A stretch of 35,952 bases of DNA from Ignavibacteriota bacterium (GTDB lineage: Bacteria > Bacteroidota > Ignavibacteria > UBA10030 > UBA6906), in assembly GCA_003157485.1 (NCBI GenBank), contig PMJQ01000215.1, positions 1 to 35,952 of the forward strand, read 5' to 3'. The position numbers and the translations under genes are program-made. Below are positions 24,148 through 34,091 of the stretch, piece after piece; the stretch's first letter is position 1, and each line of letters starts with the position of its first letter. Under the pieces are notes generated by a model, which saw only the letters and a program-made list of their open reading frames with translations, had not been told where the DNA came from and did not search any database.

Positions 24148-26430
24148 ATGAAGCAAACACCAGAATCTGGCCATACGCAGACTGGAGTGAAGAGAACCGG
24201 CGCCCGGATTGGGCAATTCCTGTCTCCCGTAAAGCGGCGGATGCTCGACGCCGGAAGAAAGCTCTGGCCAGGCGCCGCAATCGGTGTGACGGCCGGATGG
24301 ATACTTTTTGCAGCGATACTGGGATCGGTCCTCTCTACCGGACTTGGTTCGGGAGCGGACATTGTTCTAAGCGTTGTTGTGGGTTCGATACTCATACTCC
24401 TGGGAAATCTCCTCGTGCTGCTCGCGCTGAAACTCATCAAGAGCCTTCCGGCCCGGTTCCTCACAGCGGTTGTCGCATCAGGCGCCATGTTTCTTGCCGT
24501 CCCCGCATCAGACTTCGGAAAGCTCCTCTTCCTGTTCGCTCTCGCAAACGGGGCGTTGATCGGATTCGCGTGCATCAACGGCCTGCGGAGAGCCGCATCA
24601 ATTGCCATGCTCGCCTTTCTGGCCGCCGGGGACGTTTACGCCATTGCGAATTTCCTCGGCAGTGGAATTCATGAGACCCCGCCTGCCGTGGGTGAACGCC
24701 GCCAGAATGGAGTTTCTCTCCCCGCGGTGGATGATCCATCCGTGAACGGGACGTACCAGACGCGCACACTCTGTTACGGGAGCGGCTGGGACGCGAGGAG
24801 GCCGGAGTACGGACCATCCGTCGCACTGAGGACGCCGACCGTCGATGCCACGCCGTTCCTCGACGACACAACGGGGATCGGGACCACCCTCCGCGAGTGG
24901 TACTGGGGCTTTGATCTCAAGCACTGTCCGCTTAATGCGAGAACGTGGTATCCCGAGGGTGAAGGCCCTTTCCCTCTCGTGTTGATAGTCCACGGCAACC
25001 ACCAGATGGAAAAGTACTCAGAATCGGGGTATGATTACCTCGGAAGCCTTCTTGCAAGCCGGGGATTCATTTTTGTGTCTGTCGATGAGAATTTCCTCAA
25101 CGGCAACTGGGTAAAGGACTATCAGCAGAATGAGAACTTCACGCGGGGATGGCTTCTTCTCGAGCACCTCCAGCAATGGCGGGCATGGAACGCCGCCCCG
25201 GGAAACCCATTCTTCGGAAAAGTCGATACAGACAATATTGCGCTCATCGGTCATTCGCGCGGAGGGCAGGCGGTCGCCATCGCCGCTGCGGTCAACAGGC
25301 TCTCGCGATATCACACTAAAGCGACAATTCCGTTCGAGTTCGGATTTCACATCAGAGGGGTCATCCAGATTGCGCCGAACGATCCGTACGAGCCAACGCA
25401 CGGACACCGCATCGAACTGCGCGACATCAATTACCTTCTCCTTCAGGGCGGGTACGACGGCGACGTGTCGCTGTTCCTCGGCGAACGGCAGTACAACCGC
25501 GTGCACTTTTCCGGAACAGGTGATTTCTTCAAGTCAGCGCTCTACATCCACAGGGCAAACCACGGCCAGTTCAACACCGCATGGGGAAGGGAGGACAACA
25601 TCGCACCGGTCAGCTGGCTGATGAACCTTCGGCCCATCATGCGCCATGAGGATCAGGAGAAGATCGCGAAAATCTACGTCGCAGGTTTCCTCGAGGCCGT
25701 CCTGCACAGGAGAAAGAGCTACGTCCGGTTTCTGCGTGACTACAGGGAGATTGCGGACCGGCTTCCGGAGGACAACTATATCTCGCAGTTCGAAGACTCG
25801 GGGTTCAGGATTATCGACGACTACGAGGAGGGAATGGACGTTGCGGCCGCAACAATGAGCGGGGTGACGATTACCGGCGAAAACCTGAAGACGTGGAGCC
25901 TCAACGGACTGGAGTTCAGAAACTCACACAGTTCACCCCAGGAAAACAACGTTGTCTTTCTCGGATGGGACAGGAAAGATACAACCATAACACACGGGAC
26001 ACCGAAGTACACATTCACCTTTTCCGGAAAGAGAGCAGACTCGCTTTTGCCGGGCAAATCCTCCTCCCTCGCGTTCTTTCTCTGCAGCAACAGGGATGAT
26101 TCGGGCGATTCTCTTGATATCGCCGTGGCGATCGAAGACGCGGCGGGGGAATCCGCCGAGCTCCCGCTGAGCAGATTCGCGAAGATTTCACCCCCCCTCG
26201 CGGCGCGGCTGGGGAAATACGCGTTCATCGACGATTTCGGCGCGTCGAAGCCCGCGGAGCGGGTTCTTCAGAGATTCAGTCTCCCCGTTTCCGCATTCGC
26301 AGCGGCTAACCCGAATCTCAATCCAGCGACCCTGAGGAAACTGAGCTTCGTCTTCGACAGGAGCGCAACGGGAGAAATCGCGCTCGATGACGTGGGGTTC
26401 GAGAGCGCAGAGAGAGAAGACGGACCGTAA
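24148..26430 (+). CDS. Membrane-anchored alpha/beta hydrolase with extra C-terminal domain
   Basis: The 760-residue protein begins with about five membrane segments (roughly 44-63, 71-97, 103-120, 125-145 and 150-170). Residues 200-560 form an alpha/beta hydrolase: ARTWYPEGEGPFPLVLIVHG with the oxyanion strand, the nucleophile elbow GHSRGG (S370), LLLQGGYDGDVS for the acid, and RANHGQFN for the catalytic His. The core resembles chlorophyllase/dienelactone-type or polyester-hydrolase-like enzymes, and the substrate is unknown. A beta-rich tail of about 200 residues (SLNGLEFRNSHSSPQENNVVF, later FVFDRSATGEIALDDVGFES) looks like a carbohydrate-binding or jelly-roll domain. The hydrolase domain probably lies outside the cell or in the periplasm. 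The fucosidase gene follows about 120 bp later. Confidence 0.85.
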   Translation: MKQTPESGHTQTGVKRTGARIGQFLSPVKRRMLDAGRKLWPGAAIGVTAGWILFAAILGSVLSTGLGSGADIVLSVVVGSILILLGNLLVLLALKLIKSLPARFLTAVVASGAMFLAVPASDFGKLLFLFALANGALIGFACINGLRRAASIAMLAFLAAGDVYAIANFLGSGIHETPPAVGERRQNGVSLPAVDDPSVNGTYQTRTLCYGSGWDARRPEYGPSVALRTPTVDATPFLDDTTGIGTTLREWYWGFDLKHCPLNARTWYPEGEGPFPLVLIVHGNHQMEKYSESGYDYLGSLLASRGFIFVSVDENFLNGNWVKDYQQNENFTRGWLLLEHLQQWRAWNAAPGNPFFGKVDTDNIALIGHSRGGQAVAIAAAVNRLSRYHTKATIPFEFGFHIRGVIQIAPNDPYEPTHGHRIELRDINYLLLQGGYDGDVSLFLGERQYNRVHFSGTGDFFKSALYIHRANHGQFNTAWGREDNIAPVSWLMNLRPIMRHEDQEKIAKIYVAGFLEAVLHRRKSYVRFLRDYREIADRLPEDNYISQFEDSGFRIIDDYEEGMDVAAATMSGVTITGENLKTWSLNGLEFRNSHSSPQENNVVFLGWDRKDTTITHGTPKYTFTFSGKRADSLLPGKSSSLAFFLCSNRDDSGDSLDIAVAIEDAAGESAELPLSRFAKISPPLAARLGKYAFIDDFGASKPAERVLQRFSLPVSAFAAANPNLNPATLRKLSFVFDRSATGEIALDDVGFESAEREDGP

Positions 26431-26550
26431 GCCCGGTCGGCACATGTGGCCCGGAAGTGCAGGGCTGGAACGAATGTATGTGTGGAATGTAACAACCGCG
26501 TATGACGAGACAATGACGAAACTGTTAAGGATTTATTACTACATTACAGT

Positions 26551-27912
26551 ATGATACTCCGACTCATATCCCGATCCCTTTTCGTTCTTCTATCCGCCGC
26601 ATCCCTTGCATACGCCCGGACGGACGGAGGAGGAGGCGATGCACACCCTACACTTAAGACAAACGCGGAGTCGCTCAGGAGGTGGCAGGACATGCGATTC
26701 GGGATGTTCATACACTGGGGTCCGGTCACACTGCGCGGCACGGAAATCGGATGGTCCCGAGGGGTGCAGGTCCCGGCAGCGGAATACGACGGTCTGTACC
26801 ACGAGTTCAATCCGGCGCTTTTCGACGCCGGGCGATGGATCGGCGCGGCGAAGAGGGGAGGCATGCAATACGTCGTCATCGTCTCAAAGCACCATGACGG
26901 GTTCTGTCTGTGGGACACAAAATACACCGACTACAAGATCACAGCGACCCCCCTTGGCCGGGACGTACTCAGGGAGCTGTCGGATGAATGCGGGCGCCAG
27001 GGGATGATGTTCTGCACGTACTATTCCATACTCGACTGGCACCACCCTGACTATACGACGCGGCACGGAGCGGACGACAGGCCCGTGATCGAGTCCGGCA
27101 TGGACCGTTACCGGATCTATCTGAAAAATCAGATCCGTGAACTCGTCAACGACTATCATTCACATCTTCTCTGGTTCGACGGACAATGGGAGAAGTCCTG
27201 GACGCACAGGGACGGGATGGATCTCTACGCATATGCGAGAAGCCTCAACGACTCCCTTCTCATCAACAACCGCGTCGACAAGGGACGGGGGAACCCGGCG
27301 CGGGCCGGCGACACGGTGGCCTTTGCAGGTGACTTCGGCACTCCGGAGCAGGAAATAGGAACCCTCGACAACGAGCACCCGTGGGAGTCATGCATCACCA
27401 TAGGGACCCAGTGGTCATGGAAGCCCAACGACTCGCTGAAAACGCTCAAGGAGTGCATCCAGATACTGGCAAAGACCGCCGGAGGCGGAGGAAACCTGCT
27501 TCTCAATATCAGCCCGATGCCGGATGGAAGGTTCGAACAGAGGCAGATCGACCGGCTGGCCGGGATAGGCCTCTGGCTCGGGCGATACGGAGAGAGCATC
27601 TACGGCACGCGCGGGGGACCGTACGCGACCACGTCCCGTGTCGCATCGACATGCAGAGGCAACCTTGTCTACGTGCACATGCTGACTCCGCCGGCAGGGC
27701 CGCTCCGTCTTCCCGTCATCCCCGGCAGGACGGTCAGAGGCGCGCGCGTGCTCGGAGGCGGCGGGCTTGGTGTGCGGACGAAAGGCGAGAACATCGTCAT
27801 TGACGTGCCGTCCGCGCCGGCGGACCTCAACGACAGCGTTATCGTCCTGGAACTGGATGGTTCGGCCGAGACGGTCAGGCCGGTCGTCATCCCTGCGGGA
27901 GGGGTGCAATGA
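26551..27912 (+). CDS. GH29 alpha-L-fucosidase
   Basis: The protein has a signal peptide (MILRLISRSLFVLLSAASLA, cut near YAR). It shows the GH29 pattern: MRFGMFIHWGPVTLRG (49-62), QYVVIVSKHHDGFCLWDTKY (106-125), GMMFCTYYSILDWHHPDY and LLWFDGQW with the likely nucleophile D210. AGDFGTPEQEIGTLDNEHPWESC and a GGGGNLLLNISPMPDG-type ending (NLLLNISPMPDG) follow, then a small beta domain. GH29 enzymes release terminal alpha-fucose from glycans by a retaining mechanism. The 453-residue length is normal. No strong Shine-Dalgarno precedes the ATG, and the upstream DNA is AT-rich. It likely acts in the periplasm or on exported glycan fragments. The SDR gene follows at 85 nt on the same strand. Confidence 0.93.
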   Translation: MILRLISRSLFVLLSAASLAYARTDGGGGDAHPTLKTNAESLRRWQDMRFGMFIHWGPVTLRGTEIGWSRGVQVPAAEYDGLYHEFNPALFDAGRWIGAAKRGGMQYVVIVSKHHDGFCLWDTKYTDYKITATPLGRDVLRELSDECGRQGMMFCTYYSILDWHHPDYTTRHGADDRPVIESGMDRYRIYLKNQIRELVNDYHSHLLWFDGQWEKSWTHRDGMDLYAYARSLNDSLLINNRVDKGRGNPARAGDTVAFAGDFGTPEQEIGTLDNEHPWESCITIGTQWSWKPNDSLKTLKECIQILAKTAGGGGNLLLNISPMPDGRFEQRQIDRLAGIGLWLGRYGESIYGTRGGPYATTSRVASTCRGNLVYVHMLTPPAGPLRLPVIPGRTVRGARVLGGGGLGVRTKGENIVIDVPSAPADLNDSVIVLELDGSAETVRPVVIPAGGVQ

Positions 27913-27997
27913 CGGCAGCCGCCGCCGGGGCGGGGCACACACACACTGTCCGGCGCTCCGGTGTCAGGGAGAAATAACGAATCAGGAGAGAAGGCAC

Positions 27998-28732
27998 ATG
28001 CAGGTAACAGGCAACACGATACTCATCACCGGGGGCGGGACGGGAATAGGGCTCGGCCTCGCCGGCAAGTTCATCGAGGACGGGAATACCGTCATCATCT
28101 GCGGACGCCGCCAGGATGCGCTCAGGAAGGCGAAGGAGAAATACCCCGGCCTCATACTCCGTACGTGCGATGTCGCCGACGTGAATCAGCGGACGGATCT
28201 CCATCGCTGGGCCACGGAAACATATCCCGGGTTGAACGTGCTTGTCAATAACGCGGGGATACAGCGGAGGTTCGACCTCCTGAATGAGCAACCCTGGACC
28301 AACATCCACGATGAGATCGCGGTCAACCTCGAGGCCCCGATCCACCTTTCATGCCTGTTTGCCGGTCACCTCAGGACCGTCCCAGAGCCGGCGATCATCA
28401 ATATCGGTTCCGGCCTCGCGTTTGTCGCCATGGCATCTGCACCGGTGTACTGCGCGACAAAAGCGGCGCTCCATTCATTCACACTTTCGCTCCGGCATCA
28501 GCTCTCGAAAACACCCGTCCGGGTCATCGAAATACTCCCCCCCGCTGTCAACACGGACCTCGGCGGCGCGGGCATTCACAGCAGGGGGACACCTCTCGAA
28601 GAATTCACGACAGCGGCGTACGAGCGGCTGAAGTCAGGAGACCTGGAATTCGGGTACGGGTTTTCAGAAAAGAGCCGTAACGCTTCACGCGCCGAGCTGG
28701 ACGAGACCTACCGGAGGATGAATCCCCTGTAG
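27998..28732 (+). CDS. Short-chain dehydrogenase/reductase (SDR)
   Basis: The ATG at 27998 has AGGAGAG with a good gap and gives 244 residues. The ORF track's longer start is antisense-like leader. Family motifs are intact: the cofactor loop TGGGTGIGLGLA (residues 10-21), NNAGI, the catalytic Ser in NIGSGLAF and the YxxxK pair in YCATKAA. IICGRR after strand 2 suggests NADP preference. It resembles DltE-type SDRs. Its substrate is unknown. Placement after the fucosidase suggests sugar oxidation, for example of fucose, but this is inference. Confidence 0.88.
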   Translation: MQVTGNTILITGGGTGIGLGLAGKFIEDGNTVIICGRRQDALRKAKEKYPGLILRTCDVADVNQRTDLHRWATETYPGLNVLVNNAGIQRRFDLLNEQPWTNIHDEIAVNLEAPIHLSCLFAGHLRTVPEPAIINIGSGLAFVAMASAPVYCATKAALHSFTLSLRHQLSKTPVRVIEILPPAVNTDLGGAGIHSRGTPLEEFTTAAYERLKSGDLEFGYGFSEKSRNASRAELDETYRRMNPL

Positions 28733-28782
28733 CGCGGGCCGCGGCGGCTCCGGGAGAACCGAAGTGGAGAGCATGATGTGCG

Positions 28783-29964
28783 TCAGGCCGGGGCCGAGGT
28801 TTTCCCCCTGTACTGCAGTGCAAGCATTGTAATGTCATCGGCCTGAGGAGCACCCGCGGCAAACTCCATCAAGTCCGCATTGATGCCGTCAAGCATTTCC
28901 TTCAACGGCGATCCGTTTAGCCGGCGCAGGGAAGCTTCGAGGCGTGACTCCTCGAAGAGCTCCGCATTGCCGTTCATGGCTTCGGTCACCCCGTCTGTGT
29001 ACAGGAGGATCGTGTCCCCCGGGCGGAGGGTGATCTTGTGGACATCATATTCCATTTCATCAAGCATGCCGAGGAGAAATCCGGACTCGTTGTTAATCCT
29101 CTCAATTGCCCCCTCCTTCCTCTTGATATACGGGGGATTGTGTCCTCCAAAACTGAACTGCACTTCGCCCGTCTTTGTGTTCAGCACTCCGTAGAATATC
29201 GTCACGAACATGCGCCCGTTGCTCTCCGGGATCAGCATCGTGTTGATCCGCCTGAGGCTCTCGCCGGGATTGACGACCTGTGTGGCGATCGCCTTCAGAA
29301 GCGTGCGGCTGACCGCCATGAAGATCGCCGCCGGGACCCCTTTTCCCGAAACGTCGCCGATGACGAATGCCAGCCTGTCGTGATCGATGAAGAAGAAATC
29401 GTAGAAGTCCCCCCCCACCTCCTTGGCCGGCGTCATCTTCGCGAATATATCAAACTCCGTTCGCTCGGGGAAGGGGGGAAACGTCTGCGGGAGTATCGAC
29501 TGCTGAATCCGGGCCGCCGTGTTCAGGTCGTTTCTGACGGACAGGAGCTGTTCCCGGTCCAGTGTCGCCTGGCGGAGTACGGTGAGCTGTTCCAACGTCT
29601 TGGCGATCGTGGTTTCCAGATCGTTGAAGTCGATCGGCTTGGTCAGAAAGTCGAACGCCCCCCTGTTCATGGCGATGCGGATATTGTCCATGTCGCCGTA
29701 CGCGGAGACGATGATGGCTTTCAGCGCCGGATTCTTCAGCTCATTGAGCCGGTGCAGGAGCGTCAGGCCGTCCATCTCCGGCATGTTGATATCGGAAAGC
29801 ACGAGGCCGATCTCCGGATTGACGGCGATCTTCATCAGCGCCTCCACCCCGTTCTGAGCGAACGTGAAATCGTATTCGTTTTCCCGGATCTGCTTCCGGA
29901 ACTTCTGCCGGATCAGGACTTCGAGATCTGCTTCGTCGTCGACAACCAGAATCTTGTGTGACAT
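28783..29964 (-). CDS. Response regulator with SpoIIE/PP2C phosphatase output
   Basis: The 393-residue protein has an intact receiver at residues 1-125: ILVVDDEADLE, phospho-acceptor Asp in LVLSDINMPEMDG, SAYGDMDN and the Lys of LTKPIDF. After a helical linker (TLEQLTVLRQATLDREQLLS) comes a SpoIIE/RsbU-type Ser/Thr phosphatase domain: KEVGGDFYDFF, FVIGDVSGKGVPAAIFM, FSFGGHNPPYI, LRPGDTILLYTDGVTEAM and APQADDITMLAL. All metal-binding Asp residues are present. Such proteins dephosphorylate anti-sigma antagonists in partner-switching cascades or lower a second-messenger-like phosphoprotein. It is the last gene of the kinase operon, 47 nt after the CheY-like gene. Confidence 0.92.
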   Translation of the reverse strand: MSHKILVVDDEADLEVLIRQKFRKQIRENEYDFTFAQNGVEALMKIAVNPEIGLVLSDINMPEMDGLTLLHRLNELKNPALKAIIVSAYGDMDNIRIAMNRGAFDFLTKPIDFNDLETTIAKTLEQLTVLRQATLDREQLLSVRNDLNTAARIQQSILPQTFPPFPERTEFDIFAKMTPAKEVGGDFYDFFFIDHDRLAFVIGDVSGKGVPAAIFMAVSRTLLKAIATQVVNPGESLRRINTMLIPESNGRMFVTIFYGVLNTKTGEVQFSFGGHNPPYIKRKEGAIERINNESGFLLGMLDEMEYDVHKITLRPGDTILLYTDGVTEAMNGNAELFEESRLEASLRRLNGSPLKEMLDGINADLMEFAAGAPQADDITMLALQYRGKTSAPA

Positions 29965-30011
29965 TACGCGTTCCCCGAAGAGTCATTTCATGTGGACGTA
30001 CCGGCGTACGG

Positions 30012-30383
30012 TCAGCTGAAATTCAGCATGTCCTTCTTTATCTGGACGAAATCAATAGGTTTTGTGAAGTAGTGCTCCGCGCCTGTCGACATCGCCGCTT
30101 TGAAATTGTGCTCATCCCCGTACGCCGTGATCATCGACACCCGGATCTGCGGGTACTTTTCCTTGACGGCCTTCAGAAGCTCCAGACCGTTGATGCCCGG
30201 CATGTTGATGTCCGACAGGATGCAGACCACATCCGGCGGGGTCAGGGATCCGAGATATTCCAGCGCCTCCTCGCCCGAGAAGGCGTAGCAGAGATCGATG
30301 AGCCCATCCCTGACTTCCTTCCTGAACTGCTGGCGGAAGAGCAGCTCGACGTCCTTTTCATCATCGACAATCATGATCTTCAT
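30012..30383 (-). CDS. CheY-like single-domain response regulator
   Basis: The 123-residue receiver has no output domain. IMIVDDEKDVELLFRQQF gives the acidic pair, ILSDINMPGINGLELL the phospho-acceptor Asp, SMITAYGDEHN the Thr switch and YFTKPIDFVQI the conserved Lys, so all catalytic residues are present. Its ATG overlaps the kinase stop codon by 4 bp, so the pair is translationally coupled. It is closely similar in pattern to the receiver of the next gene (both read SDINMPxxxGLxLL and TKPIDF). It may serve as a phosphate sink or an intermediate between kinase and phosphatase. Confidence 0.93.
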   Translation of the reverse strand: MKIMIVDDEKDVELLFRQQFRKEVRDGLIDLCYAFSGEEALEYLGSLTPPDVVCILSDINMPGINGLELLKAVKEKYPQIRVSMITAYGDEHNFKAAMSTGAEHYFTKPIDFVQIKKDMLNFS

Positions 30384-33300
30384 GCCGGTGTTCCCCCCTC
30401 TTTCCCCGGAGCCCGGGGTATCGTGATGATGAACTCGGTAAACTCACCTTCCTTCGAGTCCACTTTGATCTGCCCCTTGTGCTCCTGTGTTATGATATCG
30501 TAGGAGAGGGACAACCCGAGCCCTGTACCGGCGCCCGCCGGCTTTGTCGTGAAGAACGGGTTGAATATCTTCTCACGGATGGCAAGCGGGATCCCCGCCC
30601 CGTTGTCCCGCACCCGGATCTCGACGTTCTCCCGAACGTTTCGCGCGCTGACCTTCACTACCGGGCTGAATCCGTTCTTTGCAGTTTTCCTCCTGTCGTT
30701 CGCCGCATAGCAGGCATTGTTCACGATGTTCAGGAACGCGCGGCTGAGGTCCTGCGGCACCACGCTGACATTACCTATCGAGGGATCGAATTCGGTTTCG
30801 AGCTTGACGTTAAACGTGTGATCCTGCGCGCGCATGCCGTGGTAGGCCAGGTTCGTGTATTCGGCCAGGAGCGCGTTCAGATCGGTGTCCTGGCGCTCCC
30901 CCGCCTTCCCGCGGGAATGGAGGAGCATCCCCCTGACGATGCTGTCCGCGCGTTTTCCATGCTCGTTGATCTTGCCGACGTTCGTTTCAAGGTCCTTGAG
31001 GATCCCATCGATCTCGCCCGCCCGCGCCTCGTCGACGCGGCCGCGCTCGGCGGCCAGCTCCTGGCGAAGGTCCCGGGTAAGGTCCCCGGAAAGGGCGGCA
31101 AAATTGGTTATGAAGTTCAACGGATTCTTTATTTCGTGAGCGATACCGGCGGTAAGCTGTCCCAGCGACGCCATCTTTTCCGAGAGGACGAGCTGGTTCT
31201 GGGTCTCTTTCAGGTTGTCGAGAGCACCGCTCAGCTCTTTCGTCCTGGCATCAACGAGCCGGGCCAGTTCATGCTCGCGGAGCTTGAGCTGTCTGATACG
31301 CATGAGATAGACGGTGGGCCCGCCGAATAAGAGCCCGATGAGGACGAGTGCATAGAACCACCTCGACTCGTAGAAATGAGGGGTAACGGAAAACGACGCC
31401 GACGCGCCTGTTGAATCCCATACCCCGTCGGCGTTCGCCGCGATCACGCGGAACGTGTAGCTCCCCGGGCCGAGACTCGTATAGTACGCCACATTCCGTG
31501 TGCCCGGGTTCACCCAATCCCTGTCGACGCCGTCAAGCCTGTACCTGTACTGCACCCGGTCTGCACCGATAAACGTGATCCCGACATACTGAAATTCCAG
31601 ATTGCCTGTCCCCGGAGGAAGCGTAACGGCCGCTCTCAGGTCGCGGGGGGCATTGTCTGCCGAGAACCTCTCCAGGACAACGCGAGGAGGAACAGTGTTG
31701 ATCCGGATCTTCGCCGGATCGACGACTGCCGCCCCCGCGACGGTGCAAAACATGATCTTCCCGTCTCTCGTTTTCCAGACGCTCGGCTGACCGATCACGT
31801 TTGTCTCCTGCGATTTCATCCCGTCGGCGGTCCCGTACCGGTCGAACGAGTATTCATGTGACGTCCCTGCGGCAAAATCCAGGAGGGACTGTTTCCTGAT
31901 TCGATACGCTCCCTTGTTCCCTGCAAACCACATAGAGCCAATGTCGTCCTCGGTAATGCTGCCGACACCGTATTCGAAAAACCCCGTCTCGGGAGTAAAC
32001 TGGGTGAATTTTCCCTGCCTGTAAAGATATACGCCGTCGTCCGCAGTGCCGACCCAGACATTCCCATCCCGATCCGGGTAGAGCGCATATACGCGGGACC
32101 CGGTATATCCCTGATCCGCAGTAAAATGTGTAAGTGAATCGTTCGCGTAACGATACAGGCCGGCGCCGTACGATCCTATCCAGAGGTTGTTTTCCGCATC
32201 TTCAACAACGGTACTGATGCCTCCGGGGATAAGCCCCGGAAACAACCTCTCCCACCGCTTGTCCTTCATGTGGAAAACCGAACGCACGTCGGCGACGGTG
32301 AATTCGCCCGAACGTCGGAACAGGAACGCCCGCAGCTGCGTGCTGTCGGCCTCAGGGCCCATTGAATACTTTGCGATTTTTCCGTTTCGCAGCGTATGAA
32401 GACCGTCGTCCGCAGCGAACCAGATCGTGCCGTCTGGAGCCTCGCAGATCCCCCTGACGTTCCGGGAGAGGCCGTTCTTCTGGTCGAAGACAGTCGTCGT
32501 TCCCCCGGAAAGCCTTGCGATTCCTCCGGTCGGTGAGCCGAACCAGAGATCTCCCCTGCTGTCCTCAAACACGCAGGCAATCACCGCGTCCTGTAGCCCC
32601 CATTCCTTTCCGTACGTCACGAATTTGCCTTCCCTGAGACGGTGAAGGCCGTCAGCTTCAGTCCCGAACCAGACGCTTCCCTCCGCGTCGACGAGCACGC
32701 TGAGGATCCCCTCATCGGTCATTCCATTATCATGCCCGAAACTGTCAAACGTACCGTTCCGGAAGCGCCACAGGCCGCGCGCGGTCGCAAGCCAGAGTGT
32801 GTTGTCCGGCTCCGCGAAATGCCCGTTGACCACTCCAAACGACCGGGGCGATTTATACGAGACCATCCTCCCGCCGGACAGAGTGTTTATCCCGCTCGTC
32901 GTTACGAACCAGAGAGTCCCTTCTTTGTCCTCTATGATTTCACTCACCCTGTTTTCGAGAAGTCCATCCACTTTCGTAAACGTCCGCATAGTCCCATCGC
33001 GATAGCAGACAAGTCCGGCGTTCGTCGACATCCAGATGTTGTTCCTGCTGTCCTCGAATATGCAGCTGCCGTTCCCGTTGATCCACCAGACTCGATTCTG
33101 CGGGAGTCCGTTTTGAGTCGAGAAGAGGGCAAAACTCGTTCCGTCGTACCGGGCTATCCCATCCGGCGTTGCAAACCAGAAATTACCTTTCGAGTCCTCG
33201 CTCACGGCATAGACGGTATCAGAGGGAAGGCCTTCAGCGTGACCGAACGCCGTGATGGATCCGTTTCTGAGCCTCGAAATTCCCCATCGTCCATGGATGA

Positions 33301-33763
33301 ACCATTTGCTCGAATCGCGGGTCTCGTACACAAACGAGACGTTGTCATTCCGCAATCCGTCTTTCGTGCTGAATGCCCGCGTGACGCCGTCTTTGTACAG
33401 AGCGGCGCCTTTCCCCGGCGCCGCATACGAAATCCACATTCCCCCTTCTTCATCCACATGGAGAAACCTGATCCAGGCGCTTGTGAGAGCCTTCGTATTG
33501 TTCCTGTCGAGTACGGTGAACCGGACCCCGTCGAAACGGACGAGCCCCTCCTCCGTACCGAACCAGAGATAACCGTCCCGACCCCGTGTCATGCTGTATG
33601 CGCCGTTCTGCGGCAGGCCGTCTTTCTCCGTCCAGTGATCATGGACGTACTGGCTGAGCGGACGCCTAAGGTTCGCATCCTGCGCGAAGAGCGTCGTGGA
33701 CATCAGTGCGATCAGTAAGAGGAGCGCAAGGAGACGAAACGAGTGCGTATGAAAAGTCCTCAT
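30380..33763 (-). CDS. Two-component-regulator-propeller histidine kinase
   Basis: The 1127-residue protein starts with a signal peptide ([18 protein letters not shown]). About 14 propeller repeats follow to residue 690 ([49 protein letters not shown]), forming two seven-bladed sensors. A Y_Y_Y domain ([20 protein letters not shown]...[10 protein letters not shown]) and one membrane helix ([19 protein letters not shown]) come next. A coiled coil leads to the kinase: H876 in [14 protein letters not shown] box [19 protein letters not shown] and [13 protein letters not shown]. Such sensors usually detect glycan-derived or other periplasmic ligands. Unlike many Bacteroidota hybrids, this one has no receiver or AraC output. 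Receivers are separate downstream genes. Confidence 0.95.
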   Translation of the reverse strand: MRTFHTHSFRLLALLLLIALMSTTLFAQDANLRRPLSQYVHDHWTEKDGLPQNGAYSMTRGRDGYLWFGTEEGLVRFDGVRFTVLDRNNTKALTSAWIRFLHVDEEGGMWISYAAPGKGAALYKDGVTRAFSTKDGLRNDNVSFVYETRDSSKWFIHGRWGISRLRNGSITAFGHAEGLPSDTVYAVSEDSKGNFWFATPDGIARYDGTSFALFSTQNGLPQNRVWWINGNGSCIFEDSRNNIWMSTNAGLVCYRDGTMRTFTKVDGLLENRVSEIIEDKEGTLWFVTTSGINTLSGGRMVSYKSPRSFGVVNGHFAEPDNTLWLATARGLWRFRNGTFDSFGHDNGMTDEGILSVLVDAEGSVWFGTEADGLHRLREGKFVTYGKEWGLQDAVIACVFEDSRGDLWFGSPTGGIARLSGGTTTVFDQKNGLSRNVRGICEAPDGTIWFAADDGLHTLRNGKIAKYSMGPEADSTQLRAFLFRRSGEFTVADVRSVFHMKDKRWERLFPGLIPGGISTVVEDAENNLWIGSYGAGLYRYANDSLTHFTADQGYTGSRVYALYPDRDGNVWVGTADDGVYLYRQGKFTQFTPETGFFEYGVGSITEDDIGSMWFAGNKGAYRIRKQSLLDFAAGTSHEYSFDRYGTADGMKSQETNVIGQPSVWKTRDGKIMFCTVAGAAVVDPAKIRINTVPPRVVLERFSADNAPRDLRAAVTLPPGTGNLEFQYVGITFIGADRVQYRYRLDGVDRDWVNPGTRNVAYYTSLGPGSYTFRVIAANADGVWDSTGASASFSVTPHFYESRWFYALVLIGLLFGGPTVYLMRIRQLKLREHELARLVDARTKELSGALDNLKETQNQLVLSEKMASLGQLTAGIAHEIKNPLNFITNFAALSGDLTRDLRQELAAERGRVDEARAGEIDGILKDLETNVGKINEHGKRADSIVRGMLLHSRGKAGERQDTDLNALLAEYTNLAYHGMRAQDHTFNVKLETEFDPSIGNVSVVPQDLSRAFLNIVNNACYAANDRRKTAKNGFSPVVKVSARNVRENVEIRVRDNGAGIPLAIREKIFNPFFTTKPAGAGTGLGLSLSYDIITQEHKGQIKVDSKEGEFTEFIITIPRAPGKEGGTPA

Positions 33764-34089
33764 GTTCAGATCTCTTTACCTTGTAGTGAGTCGATTGACA
33801 TCCATTGAAATACAGGGTCTGACTTCCGGGGAAGAACGGCGTGGGAGTGGGGGTTGAACGGCACGAAACGGCGCACCGGGACATCCGGGGGCTGTGTGAG
33901 AGTATCTTGATAGCTGGAGGGAAATACGGAGAAGGGGGAGGAAGAGGCGACGGAATCCTCATTGCAGGTACACGCAAGAAGTGGGGTGAGGCCTGGCATT
34001 GCGTCGCACTCGGGTGATAAAAAAGAACAGGGAACATCAACACATCTCATAGTATAGCCACAAACCTCGAGAATGTCAATCTGCTTTGT
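33764..34089. other. Long upstream region of the kinase operon
   Basis: This 326-bp stretch holds the promoter at 34051-34079 and no convincing gene. The minus-strand ORFs at 33666-34043 and 33766-34050 are Pro/Ser-rich, lack ribosome sites and overlap the kinase start or the promoter. The long leader could carry regulation but I see no named riboswitch. Confidence 0.4.
34051..34079 (-). promoter_or_regulatory. Near-consensus sigma70 promoter for the kinase operon
   Basis: On the minus strand TTGACA (34074-34079) and TATACT (34051-34056) are separated by exactly 17 bp: 6 of 6 and 5 of 6 to the vegetative consensus. It points toward the kinase gene, predicting a start near 34044 and a leader of about 280 nt. 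It sits right at the edge of the kinase-like pseudogene on the other strand. Confidence 0.6.
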
Positions 34090-34091
34090 CC

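Noticed and set aside
27767-27997. N-terminal extension of the SDR protein
   Set aside because: It overlaps the fucosidase end in another frame. The ATG at 27998 has a strong ribosome site and starts the SDR fold directly.
29038-29961. 307-codon plus-strand ORF
   Set aside because: Antisense to the receiver-SpoIIE gene, which has full catalytic motifs.
32642-33718. 358-codon plus-strand ORF
   Set aside because: It is antisense to the propeller repeats of the histidine kinase, and its Pro/Arg-rich sequence is typical of a shadow frame in GC-rich DNA.
33666-34043. Minus-strand 125-codon ORF upstream of the kinase
   Set aside because: Pro/Ser-rich, no ribosome site, overlaps the kinase start, and begins at the predicted transcription start.
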